DNA from: Burkholderia sp. Bp9143
GTDB lineage: Bacteria > Pseudomonadota > Gammaproteobacteria > Burkholderiales > Burkholderiaceae
NCBI RefSeq assembly: GCF_003853645.1
Contig: NZ_QTPO01000019.1
Location: forward strand, 1-64,000
Length of the DNA stretch: 64,000 nucleotides
Direction of reading: 5' to 3'
A program made the position numbers and the translations under genes. Shown piece by piece: positions 45,566-53,788 of the stretch. Under the pieces are notes generated by a model. It was not told where the DNA came from, ran no database searches, and worked only from the letters and a program-made list of their open reading frames with translations. Position 1 is the stretch's first letter; the number at the start of each line of letters is the position of its first letter.

Positions 45566-46870
45566 GGTTCATCGTAGGAAACCGTGGAGGGTTTGAAGGC
45601 GATTGCGTAACCTGACGCCTGACTTTAAGGACGTCAGGAGAAGCAATTGCTCGATCGCAAGGCACTGCAGGCACTGGGCTGCTGGACGGGTTACCGGCTG
45701 GAGCGTGTGGAATGGCCGGAAGGCGAAGGCCGCACGCTGTCGCTGTATTTAAAGCCGGTCAGCAAGATCATGTACTGCGAGCAATGTGGGGCACGCTGCC
45801 AACAGATCCACGAAACAACGGTTCGCCGGGTGCGTGACCTGCCGCTGTTCGAGTACCGGGTGGTGCTGCACGTTCCCCGTCGTCGGGTCTGGTGCGAGAG
45901 CTGCGGCGGCCCGCGACTGGAGAAGCTGGCGTGGCTGGGCCGCTACCAGCGAGTGACGGAGCGCTTCGCCAAGGCCTGCGAGAAGCTGCTGCAAGCGGCC
46001 AGCGTGCAGGCGGTGGCGGCCTTCTACGACCTGGGCTGGCACACGGTCAAATCGATCGACAAGATGCGCCTGCGGGCGCGCGTGAGCGAGCCCGACTGGT
46101 CAACGATCCGCTATCTGGCGATGGACGAATTCGCGCTGCATAAAGGGCATCGCTACGCCACGGTAGTGGTCGAGCCGATGAGCCGGCAGGTGCTCTGGAT
46201 CGGACAGGGACGCTCACGCGAGACTGCCCGTGCCTTCTTCGAGCAGCTTCCCGAAGGCGTTGCCAAGCGTATCGAAGCGGTGGCGATCGACATGACCACG
46301 GCCTATGAGGTGGAAATCAGGGAACAGTGTCCGCAGGCGGAAATCGTCTTCGATCTGTACCACGTCGTGGCCAAGTACGGCCGCGAAGTGATCGATCGGG
46401 TGCGAGTGGACCAGGCCAATCAACTCCGACATGACAAGCCGGCCCGCAAGGTTCTGAAGTCCAGCCGCTGGTTGTTGCTGCGTAATCGCCACAACCTCAA
46501 GCCGGATCAAGCCGTGCACCTGAAGGAATTGCTGGCGGCCAATCAGTCGCTGTTATGCGTCTACGTGTTACGCGACGAACTCAAGCGGCTCTGGTTCTAC
46601 CGAAAGCCAGCCTGGGCACAAAAGGCTTGGGAACAATGGTTCGAGCAGGCTCAACAAAGCGGGATCGCCGCCCTGCAAAAGTTCGCCGAGCGCTTGCAGG
46701 GCTACTGGCACGGAATCGTGACTCGCTGCCGCCATCCGCTCAATACCAGCGTCGTCGAAGGCATCAACAACACCATCAAGGTCATCAAGCGTCGGGTCTA
46801 CGGATACCGCGACGAGGAATACTTCTTCCTCAAGATCCGCGCCGCGTTCCCCGGTAATCCGCGATGAACC
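45566..46870 (+). mobile_element. Complete ISL3-family insertion sequence with 8-bp target duplication
   Basis: Left end GGTTCATCGTAGGAAACCG and right end (complement) GGTTCATCGCGGATTACCG form imperfect terminal inverted repeats. The 8-bp sequence TTTTTTTG is directly repeated at 45558-45565 and 46871-46878, a perfect target duplication of the length made by ISL3 elements. Total length 1305 bp with one gene. It is intact and could still move. A diverged fragment of the same family lies at 10354-10537. Confidence 0.93.
45647..46867 (+). CDS. ISL3-family transposase
   Basis: This protein of 406 residues starts at TTG 45647 with CAGGAG upstream. It has an N-terminal zinc-finger pair (CEQCGARC, CESCGG), a helix-turn-helix (AVAAFYDLGWHTVKSIDKMR) and the DDE catalytic core (YLAMDEFALHKGH, AIDMTTAYEVEIREQCP, and VVEGINNTIKVIKRR with the Glu). 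It cuts and pastes the element by recognising the terminal repeats. Only the transposase lies between the ends. Confidence 0.95.
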   Translation: MLDRKALQALGCWTGYRLERVEWPEGEGRTLSLYLKPVSKIMYCEQCGARCQQIHETTVRRVRDLPLFEYRVVLHVPRRRVWCESCGGPRLEKLAWLGRYQRVTERFAKACEKLLQAASVQAVAAFYDLGWHTVKSIDKMRLRARVSEPDWSTIRYLAMDEFALHKGHRYATVVVEPMSRQVLWIGQGRSRETARAFFEQLPEGVAKRIEAVAIDMTTAYEVEIREQCPQAEIVFDLYHVVAKYGREVIDRVRVDQANQLRHDKPARKVLKSSRWLLLRNRHNLKPDQAVHLKELLAANQSLLCVYVLRDELKRLWFYRKPAWAQKAWEQWFEQAQQSGIAALQKFAERLQGYWHGIVTRCRHPLNTSVVEGINNTIKVIKRRVYGYRDEEYFFLKIRAAFPGNPR

Positions 46871-46913
46871 TTTTTTTGTGTCGCCGGCATCGCGCAACGA
46901 TCCGGCTCACACG

Positions 46914-47837
46914 TCAGGCCATCGTCCTCAACCAGTCGAGCAGATCCGACTGCGCGCTGCCGTCCTTCACAGGCTCCGGCGTCAGCAGACAATAATGCGA
47001 GCCGTCTTCGACGAAACCCATCGGCGCGACCAGGACACCGCTTTCGAGGTCGTCGCGCACGAGATGCCACGGACCGATCGCGACACCCAGCCCCGCAACA
47101 GCCGCCTGAAGGCTGAAATAGAAATGGTCGAACACCTGCCCGCGTCCGCCACCCGCCGGCTGATGCGCGGCCACCGCCCATTCCTTCCATGCGTCCGGCC
47201 GCGTCCGGGTATGCAGTCGTGGCGCGCCCCGCTTCAACGCGCGACCGTCGCGACTGCCGGAAAACCACGTCTCTACGTTATCCGGCCGGCACACTGGACC
47301 GACGCTTTCCGTGAACAGCTTCTCGGCGTGATAACCGTCGGGCCACGCAAAGTCGTTGCGGCGGATCGCCATGTCGATACCGTGGTCGAACGAGAACGGG
47401 CCGCCCGCCGCGGCGAAATGGATATCGATGCCCGGATGAGTCGCCTGGAAGTCCGGCCAACGCGGAATCAGCCAGCGCATCAGCAGCGTGGGCTCGCACG
47501 ACAGCACCCAACGCTGCGCACGGGCCGCCTCGGTCCGCAATTCATGCGCGGCCTGTCTGATCAGATGCAGACCGTCGTGGACGGCCTGCGCCAGCTTGCG
47601 GCCCGCATCGGTCAGAAAGACACGACGACTGCGCCGCTCGAACAACGCCACCCCCAGATCGTCTTCGAGCAGACGCACCGCGCGACTGACGGCGCCGTGC
47701 GTCAAATGCAGTTCATCGGCGGCACGGCTGAAATGCTCATGGCGCGCCGCCGCTTCGAAGCAGCGCAGGGCCATCAACGACGGTAGATTGGCGCGAATTT
47801 CATGTGAGTCAGACTCACCACTCTGGTCAGAAATCAT
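46914..47837 (-). CDS. LysR family regulator (GcvA-like)
   Basis: This protein of 307 residues carries an N-terminal helix-turn-helix: LPSLMALRCFEAAARHEHFS, RAADELHLTHGAVSRAVRLL. A C-terminal effector domain follows with WPDFQATHPGIDIHFAAAGG. I chose ATG 47837 because CAGGAAAAACG precedes it; ATG 47864 is also possible. It diverges from a LysE exporter gene by 67 bp, the classic arrangement for amino acid export control. Confidence 0.9.
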   Translation of the reverse strand: MISDQSGESDSHEIRANLPSLMALRCFEAAARHEHFSRAADELHLTHGAVSRAVRLLEDDLGVALFERRSRRVFLTDAGRKLAQAVHDGLHLIRQAAHELRTEAARAQRWVLSCEPTLLMRWLIPRWPDFQATHPGIDIHFAAAGGPFSFDHGIDMAIRRNDFAWPDGYHAEKLFTESVGPVCRPDNVETWFSGSRDGRALKRGAPRLHTRTRPDAWKEWAVAAHQPAGGGRGQVFDHFYFSLQAAVAGLGVAIGPWHLVRDDLESGVLVAPMGFVEDGSHYCLLTPEPVKDGSAQSDLLDWLRTMA

Positions 47838-47904
47838 CGTTTTTCCTGATGAACGTTGATCCATAATATTGACGCATCACGATGAACTTCAAAAGGACGA
47901 TGCA

Positions 47905-48522
47905 ATGACGGAATGGATAGTCATAGTCACCATTACTCTGCTGGCCGTCATCAGCCCCGGGCCGGATTTCGCGATGGTCACGCGCAACAGCCTGATGCTG
48001 TCGCGCCGGTCGGGCTTGCTCACCGCGTGGGGGATCGGACTGGGCGTGACGGTACACGTGAGCTACACGCTGCTCGGCGTGGGCCTGCTGATCCGTCAAT
48101 CCCTGTGGCTTTTCGATGCCGTCAAGCTCGTCGGCGCGATCTACCTGATCTACCTCGGCGCGAAGATGCTCGCGGCCAAACCCGCTGACGGTCGGCCCGC
48201 GACGCAGGCCGCGCCGCTGTCGGATCGCGCGGCGCTGCGCACCGGTTTCCTGACCAACGCGCTGAATCCGAAAACCACCGTGTTCATCGTCAGCCTGTTC
48301 ATGCAGGCCGTCCGCCCCGACACGCCATTGTTCGTGCAGATCGGCTACGGCCTGTTCATCGCGCTGGCGCACGCGGGCTGGTTCAGTCTGGTGGCCGTCT
48401 GTTTCTCGGCCGAGGCGGTCCGTGACCGTTTGCTGTCCTTACGTCACTGGATCGACCGCACCTTTGGCGTCCTGCTCGTCGGCTTCGGGGTGATGCTCGC
48501 CGTTGCGCGCGGCAGTCGCTGA
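47905..48522 (+). CDS. LysE/RhtB family amino acid exporter
   Basis: This inner-membrane protein of 205 residues starts at ATG 47905 behind AAAAGGACGATGCA. It has about six hydrophobic segments. Family signatures are VISPGPDFAMVTRNSLMLSR near the N-terminus and TGFLTNALNPKTTVFIVSLF in the second half. It exports amino acids such as threonine, homoserine or lysine. The divergent LysR gene likely controls it. Confidence 0.93.
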   Translation: MTEWIVIVTITLLAVISPGPDFAMVTRNSLMLSRRSGLLTAWGIGLGVTVHVSYTLLGVGLLIRQSLWLFDAVKLVGAIYLIYLGAKMLAAKPADGRPATQAAPLSDRAALRTGFLTNALNPKTTVFIVSLFMQAVRPDTPLFVQIGYGLFIALAHAGWFSLVAVCFSAEAVRDRLLSLRHWIDRTFGVLLVGFGVMLAVARGSR

Positions 48523-48547
48523 TCGACGCGCTCCTGTCCAGCGTCAC

Positions 48548-48700
48548 ACGGCGCTGATCGAGGCAACCGGCGTGATGTTCACGCCGGGCAGCGCGCTCGA
48601 CATGGAAGGCTATGTGCGGATCGGCTACGCCGACAGCCGGACGGTGCTCGAGCAAGGGCTCGCGCGCGTGTCGGCGTTCCTGCGCACGAAGGCCGGTTGA
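48548..48700 (+). pseudogene. 3' fragment of a class I aminotransferase
   Basis: The frame ending at TGA 48700 reads ALIEATGVMFTPGSALDMEG and YVRIGYADSRTVLEQGLARV, the C-terminal domain of PLP-dependent aminotransferases (including the carboxylate-binding Arg context VRIGYA). No N-terminal part exists upstream, where the LysE gene ends, so this is a remnant left after deletion. Confidence 0.75.
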
Positions 48701-48788
48701 TCGCCACGCGCCCACGGTCGGGCCCGCGGTTCAGCCCGGATATCGGCATCGAACAGGCCGGGGCAGGCGACGCGCACCGGCCTTCGCT

Positions 48789-50213
48789 TCACTTCATGCA
48801 CGACGCCGCCAGCTTCCCCACCGCGATCACCGCCTGCTCGATCTCCGGCGACCACGGGCTGCTGTAGTTCAGCCGGATGAAGTTCCGGTAGTTGTCGGTG
48901 ATCGAGAACATGTAGCCGGGGCCGATCGTGATCCCCTGCTCCAGCGCGAGCTGGTACAAACGCATCGCATCGACCTGCGCCGGCAACTCGACCCACAACA
49001 CGTAGCCACCCGCCGGGCTCGAGATGCGCGTGCCCTCCGGGAAGAACCGCGACACCATCGCACGCATCAGGTTCGCCTGCTGCGCATACGCCTTGCGCAA
49101 ACGCCGCAGGTGATGCTCGTAACCGTCGCGTTCGAGAAACTCGGCGATCGCAAGCTGCGGCAGCGACGGCGTCGCCAGCGTGTTCAGGAACTTCAGCTTC
49201 TCGACCTGATCGCGATACCGGCCCGGCAATGCCCAGCCGATCCGGTAGGCGGCCGTGAGGCTCTTAGAGAACGACGCACAATGCAGCACGATCCCGTTGC
49301 GATCGTAGGACTTCAGCGCGCTCGGATGCGATTCGCCGAAATACAGTTCGTTGTACACGCCGTTCTCGATGATCGGCATGTCGACCTTCGTTGCGAATTC
49401 AACCAGTTCGCGCTTGCGCTCGTCGGGCATCTGGAAACCGAGCGGATTCTGGAAGTTCGGCATCACCATGCATGCGGCGATCGGCTGCGACTTCGCGATC
49501 GCCGCCAGCGCCGCGATGTCGATTCCGTACTCCGGATGCGTCGCGACCTCGATCGCCTTCATCCCCATCCGCTCGATCGCGTGCAGCATCGCGTAGAACG
49601 TCGGCGACTCCACCGCGATCGTGTCGCCCGGTTTCGCGACCGCCTGCAGGCACAGGTTCATCGCCTCCGTCGCGCCGACCGTCACGATGATCTCGTTCGG
49701 ATCGACCGACATGCCGTTCTCGAGGTAGCGCCGCGCGATCTGCCGGATCAGGCGCGGATGGCCCGGCGGCAGCCCGTCCGTCACGCCCCACAGCGACTTG
49801 TCGCGGCCGGCCGCATACGCATACCGGTTCAGCTTCTCGAACGGAAACAGGCTCGGGTCCGGGTACGGCGAGCCGAGCGGCACGGCATCGTCCGTGCCGA
49901 TCGAGCGCAGCGTCGACAGCACGAGCCGGCTCATGTCGACCGACGACGAGATCGCGATCGGCTTCGACGGCCTCAGCTCGCGCACCGGCGCGTGATTGTC
50001 GTCGCGACGCAGGTTCACGAAGTAACCCGACTGCGGGCGGCTTTCCAGCAGCCCGCGGCTTTCGAGCAGCAGATACGCATGCAGCACGGTCGTGATGCTG
50101 ATCCGGTGCTGCTGGCTCGCCTGCCGCACCGACGGAATCCGGTCGCCGTGCCGGTACACGCCCTGGCGGATCAGGCGCTCGATGTCGTCCGCGAGTTTTT
50201 CGTAGAGCTTCAT
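48789..50213 (-). CDS. MocR-type regulator (GntR wHTH + aminotransferase domain)
   Basis: The protein has 474 residues. An N-terminal GntR winged helix (MKLYEKLADDIERLIRQGVY, SVRQASQQHRISITTVLHAY) is followed by a class I aminotransferase-like domain. The PLP lysine lies in HCASFSKSLTAAYRIGWALP and the tail has IRLNYSSPWSPEIEQAV. MocR proteins use PLP as effector ligand. Start ATG 50213 has GGGGAG upstream. The upstream region 50471-50511 holds a candidate operator. It stands beside a relic and a second MocR gene. Confidence 0.92.
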   Translation of the reverse strand: MKLYEKLADDIERLIRQGVYRHGDRIPSVRQASQQHRISITTVLHAYLLLESRGLLESRPQSGYFVNLRRDDNHAPVRELRPSKPIAISSSVDMSRLVLSTLRSIGTDDAVPLGSPYPDPSLFPFEKLNRYAYAAGRDKSLWGVTDGLPPGHPRLIRQIARRYLENGMSVDPNEIIVTVGATEAMNLCLQAVAKPGDTIAVESPTFYAMLHAIERMGMKAIEVATHPEYGIDIAALAAIAKSQPIAACMVMPNFQNPLGFQMPDERKRELVEFATKVDMPIIENGVYNELYFGESHPSALKSYDRNGIVLHCASFSKSLTAAYRIGWALPGRYRDQVEKLKFLNTLATPSLPQLAIAEFLERDGYEHHLRRLRKAYAQQANLMRAMVSRFFPEGTRISSPAGGYVLWVELPAQVDAMRLYQLALEQGITIGPGYMFSITDNYRNFIRLNYSSPWSPEIEQAVIAVGKLAASCMK

Positions 50214-50878
50214 CGCATGCTCCCCGCCGGCCTGCGCATGCGCGCCGCCGTCCCGTGCGCGTCCGATCCGCGCGTGTGCTGCCCGCCGATCGGGCTGTCG
50301 TTCGGCCTGATTGCTCCCTCCGGTTTTGCCTTTTCCATCGCAGTGGCTCGCTTTTGAAAATGCGCCGGGAGGCCCGTGACGTCTGGGCCTGCGGCACTGT
50401 GCACTTGATGATGGAATCTTAAGAGCAGAACAGTTGGCGAGGGGTACACACATCGAATACGCACACAAGAGTACAGTTCGGCGCGAATTTGCGATTTCGA
50501 GCGAACTGTACGTCTTAGGAATTGGCGCGGTGAACGGTGATCGGGAGGCAAAACCATCCGACGCGCAGCGCTGTCGGCGCCGGCCGGCCATGCCGTGCCG
50601 CCATGAACATGGCACCGGAACGATGCGGCGTGCCGCACGTGCGGTCAGCGAGTCTTGAGGATGAAGGGGCCGGGGCGAGATGCGGCTCCGTCCCGTGACG
50701 CAAGGCGCTCAGGCTGCGTGCCGGCGCCCGGTGTGAGGATCGACGTCGACCTGCCCGATACCGGCAGCAAACCGGCAGCAGCAGCCGTTGCACGCGGCAC
50801 CGTGGTGGCCTTGCGACGAGGCGCTGCTGCAGCGGATCGTCGACGCCATCGCGGGGTTGCCGGCGTGAGCGGCGCGCG
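50214..50878. other. MocR upstream region with perfect inverted repeat; no gene
   Basis: GTACAGTTCG (50471-50480) and CGAACTGTAC (50502-50511) are a perfect 10-bp inverted repeat with a 21-base spacer, about 260 bp upstream of the MocR start at 50213. AACAGTT near 50429 may be a related half site. From about 50808 to 50867 a frame ending PCDEALLQRIVDAIAGLPA looks like the C-terminal tail of a lost gene. No other gene seen. Confidence 0.5.
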
Positions 50879-52291
50879 TCAGATCGAACCGAACAGCGCG
50901 CGCGGTCGGTCCTTCAGCGTGCCGGCCAGAATCCGCAGCCCGTTCACGAGCTCGTCGCGCGTCGCCGGGCAAGCGAGGTTGATGCGCACGCCGTGCTCGA
51001 TTTCCGCGCGATCGACCGCGAACGTCGACGACGGCATCACGATCACGCCGCGCGCCTTCGCGTTCGCGGCGAAGTCGTCGGCCCGCCACGGCGGCGGCAG
51101 GCGCAGCCACACGAACATGCACGCGGGATCCGACTTCAGGTGACCGGCCGGCAGCAGTTCGCGCGCAAGATCGACGCGCGCGCGGATCTCCGCCAGCTGC
51201 GCGCTCGTGATCCGCTCGGCGGTGCCGTTCTCGATCCACACCGTCGCGATCAGCATCGACATCGGCGCGGGCATCCACGCGGTGGTCCGCACCGCTTCCG
51301 CGCACAGCGCGACGCTGTCGCGCGGACAGCTCAGGTAGCCGAGGCGCAGCCCGGGCGCGAGGATCTTCGACGTCGCGCCGATATGGAACGTGAGCTCGGG
51401 ACACAACCCCGCGATCGCCGGCAGCCGGTCGCGCACGAGCGGCCCGTACACGTCGTCCTCGATGATCGTCACGTGATGGCGGCGCGCGATGTCGACGAGC
51501 GCCATGCGGCGCGCGAGGCTCATCGTCGTCACGGTCGGGTTCTGCAGGTTCGGCACGACGAAGATCGCCTTGACGGGCATGCGCTGGCAGATCCGCTCGA
51601 TCTCGTCGGGCAGCAAGCCGTCGTCGTCCGCCGGCGCGCTGACGATCTCGAACTGGAACACCGGCGCGAGCGCCTTCAGGCCGTAATACGTGAGCCGGTC
51701 GGCGACGATCACGCCGTCGGTGCCGATCAGGCTGTTGAGCACCGCATAGAGCCCGTGCTGCGCGCCGCTCGTGACGACCACCTGGTCGGGGGACGGCGTG
51801 AAGCCGGGCGCGGCAAGCCATTGCGCGCCCGCCGCACGCGCCCAGTCGGGGCCCTGCGGCGGCTGGTATTCCTGCAGCGATGCAAAACGCGGATCGGCTG
51901 GCAGCGTACCGAACGTCTGCGCGAGGCTCGCCAGGAATTCGCCGGTCGCCGGCCGGTTCACCGTCAGGTCAATCACCCCGTTGCCCGCCGCGAGCGACGC
52001 ACGGGCCGGCTCAATGCTCGGCATCGCGCCGCCGGTGACGAGCGACCCGCGCCGCTTGCTGCCGATCACGAGGCCGCGCAGCTGCAGCTCCTTGTATGCA
52101 CGCGACACGGTCGACACGTTGATGCCGAGCTCGGTCGCGAGCTGGCGCTGCGGCGGCAGCCGGCTGCCCGGCGGGTACATGCCGTTGCGGATTTCCGCCT
52201 CGATCGAGCTCGATACCTCGACATAAGTCGGCCGCTTCGCCTGCGTCGGCGCACCGTCGTCGCGCTCTCCGGAAAGTTTGTCTGCTGCCAT
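50879..52291 (-). CDS. MocR-type regulator (GntR wHTH + aminotransferase domain)
   Basis: The protein has 470 residues. The N-terminal winged helix has RNGMYPPGSRLPPQRQLATE and LGINVSTVSRAYKELQLRGL; the aminotransferase-like domain has SGAQHGLYAVLNSLIGTDGV and the PLP lysine in GATSKILAPGLRLGYLSCP. Start ATG 52291 has CAGGCGATAC upstream. It diverges from the FAD oxidoreductase gene with direct repeats between them, so it likely controls that operon with an amino acid or PLP adduct as signal. Confidence 0.92.
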   Translation of the reverse strand: MAADKLSGERDDGAPTQAKRPTYVEVSSSIEAEIRNGMYPPGSRLPPQRQLATELGINVSTVSRAYKELQLRGLVIGSKRRGSLVTGGAMPSIEPARASLAAGNGVIDLTVNRPATGEFLASLAQTFGTLPADPRFASLQEYQPPQGPDWARAAGAQWLAAPGFTPSPDQVVVTSGAQHGLYAVLNSLIGTDGVIVADRLTYYGLKALAPVFQFEIVSAPADDDGLLPDEIERICQRMPVKAIFVVPNLQNPTVTTMSLARRMALVDIARRHHVTIIEDDVYGPLVRDRLPAIAGLCPELTFHIGATSKILAPGLRLGYLSCPRDSVALCAEAVRTTAWMPAPMSMLIATVWIENGTAERITSAQLAEIRARVDLARELLPAGHLKSDPACMFVWLRLPPPWRADDFAANAKARGVIVMPSSTFAVDRAEIEHGVRINLACPATRDELVNGLRILAGTLKDRPRALFGSI

Positions 52292-52305
52292 GTATCGCCT
52301 GTGCC

Positions 52306-52495
52306 CACACAAAAAGCGTTTGTCTGCCGTCTAAACCTGTCCAGCGATTGTATATGACATCCCCGTCCGGTCAAACGTCTGCCGAAAAGTCTGTTGAATC
52401 AGCCAGTTCCAATCGGGTAAACGTTAGCACCACACAATCGATTTTTGATTGCACACAAAAAATTACTGTGTGATTCTTAATCCCATCTTTGTGTG
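52306..52495. promoter_or_regulatory. Repeated CACACAA half sites between MocR and FAD oxidoreductase genes
   Basis: CACACAAAAA occurs at 52306-52315 and 52452-52461 and CACACAA at 52431-52437. Inverted copies TGTGTG (52467-52472) and TTTGTGTG (52488-52495) follow, the last one overlapping the translation start region. Such spaced half sites are what MocR dimers usually bind. The exact promoter is not clear by inspection. Confidence 0.55.
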
Positions 52496-52522
52496 AACCA
52501 GGTGTGCCGAAGGAGAGGCGTC

Positions 52523-53752
52523 ATGGCGAACATCGCCATCGTGGGTGCAGGCTTCATCGGGCTCGGCGCGGCGGCATGGCTGCAGCGCGACGGGCATCGC
52601 GTCACGCTGTTCGACCCGGCCGGCGTCGGCCATGGCGCGTCGTTCGGCAACGCCGCGACGTTCGCGCCGTATGGCTGCGTGCCCGTCAACGGCCCGTCCG
52701 TGTTCCGCGACATGCCGCACTTCCTGTTCGCCGCCGACAGCCCGCTGCGCATCCGCTGGCCCTACCTGCTGCGCGGCGCGCCGTGGCTCGCGCGGTTCCT
52801 CGTCGCGTCGACGCCGGCGCATCACGCGCGCAGCGCGAGCGCGCTGGCCGCGCTGCTGTCGCGCGCCGCCGACGGCTATGCGCCGCTGCTCGCCCCGTCG
52901 CGGCTCGCGGCATTCGTGCGGCCGCGCGAATGCCTGTACCTGTATGCACGGCAGGCGTCGTTCGACGCCGCGCAACCGTCGCTCGCGTTGCGGCGCCGGC
53001 TCGGCGTGCCGTTCGATACGCTCGACGCGGACGCGATCCGCCGGCTCGAGCCCGCGCTCGCGCCGATCTTCACGCGCGGCGTGCTGTTCCACGGGAGCTG
53101 GCATTTCTCCGATCCGTGCGGGTTTCTCGGCGAACTGTTCGCGCATCTGGCAACCGGCGGCGCGACGCTCGAACGTGCGCAGGTCGACCGGATCGAGCCC
53201 GTCGGCGACGGCGTGAACCTGCATGCGGGCGGCGCCGCGCGCCGCTTCGATCATGTGGTGATTGCCGCCGGCGCCCGCTCGCGCGCATTCGCCGCCGCGT
53301 GCGGCGACACCGTGCCGCTCGATACCGAGCGCGGCTACCACGTGCAGTTCGCCGCGCACGAGCAGATCGTCACGCGGCCGGTCGGCTGGGCCGAGCGCGG
53401 GTTCTACATGACGCCGCTCGACGAAGGATTGCGCGCGGCCGGCACCGTCGAGCTCGGTGGCTTCGACGCCGGCATGAACCGTTCGCTGATCGCGCTGCTC
53501 ACGCGTTCCGCGCGCGAGGCGCTGCCGTCGCTCGGCGCGCCGACGCGCAGCTGGCTCGGCTTTCGGCCCACGCTGCCGGACGGCGTGCCCGTGATCGGCC
53601 GCGCGCGGCGCAGCGAGCGTGTGATTCACGCATTCGGCCACCAGCATCTCGGCGTCACGCTCGCCGGCATCACCGGGCGGATCGTCGCCGATCTCGTCGC
53701 GCAACGCGCGCCGCCGCTGGATCTGACTCCATACCGGGCCGCGCGATTCTGA
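52523..53752 (+). CDS. FAD-dependent amino acid dehydrogenase/oxidase (DadA-like)
   Basis: This protein of 409 residues begins MANIAIVGAGFIGLGAAAWL, the FAD-binding GxGxxG, and has GFRPTLPDGVPVIGRARRSE and HAFGHQHLGVTLAGITGRIV towards the C-terminus, the D-amino-acid dehydrogenase (DadA) pattern. Start ATG 52523 has AAGGAGAGGCGTC upstream. It is followed 36 bp downstream by a Liv-type binding protein. The pair, beside a MocR regulator, suggests uptake and oxidation of an amino acid, perhaps a D-form or a cyclic one. Confidence 0.85.
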   Translation: MANIAIVGAGFIGLGAAAWLQRDGHRVTLFDPAGVGHGASFGNAATFAPYGCVPVNGPSVFRDMPHFLFAADSPLRIRWPYLLRGAPWLARFLVASTPAHHARSASALAALLSRAADGYAPLLAPSRLAAFVRPRECLYLYARQASFDAAQPSLALRRRLGVPFDTLDADAIRRLEPALAPIFTRGVLFHGSWHFSDPCGFLGELFAHLATGGATLERAQVDRIEPVGDGVNLHAGGAARRFDHVVIAAGARSRAFAAACGDTVPLDTERGYHVQFAAHEQIVTRPVGWAERGFYMTPLDEGLRAAGTVELGGFDAGMNRSLIALLTRSAREALPSLGAPTRSWLGFRPTLPDGVPVIGRARRSERVIHAFGHQHLGVTLAGITGRIVADLVAQRAPPLDLTPYRAARF

Positions 53753-53788
53753 CGCGCGCCGCGACTTCCACCACTGCAAGGAGGCATC

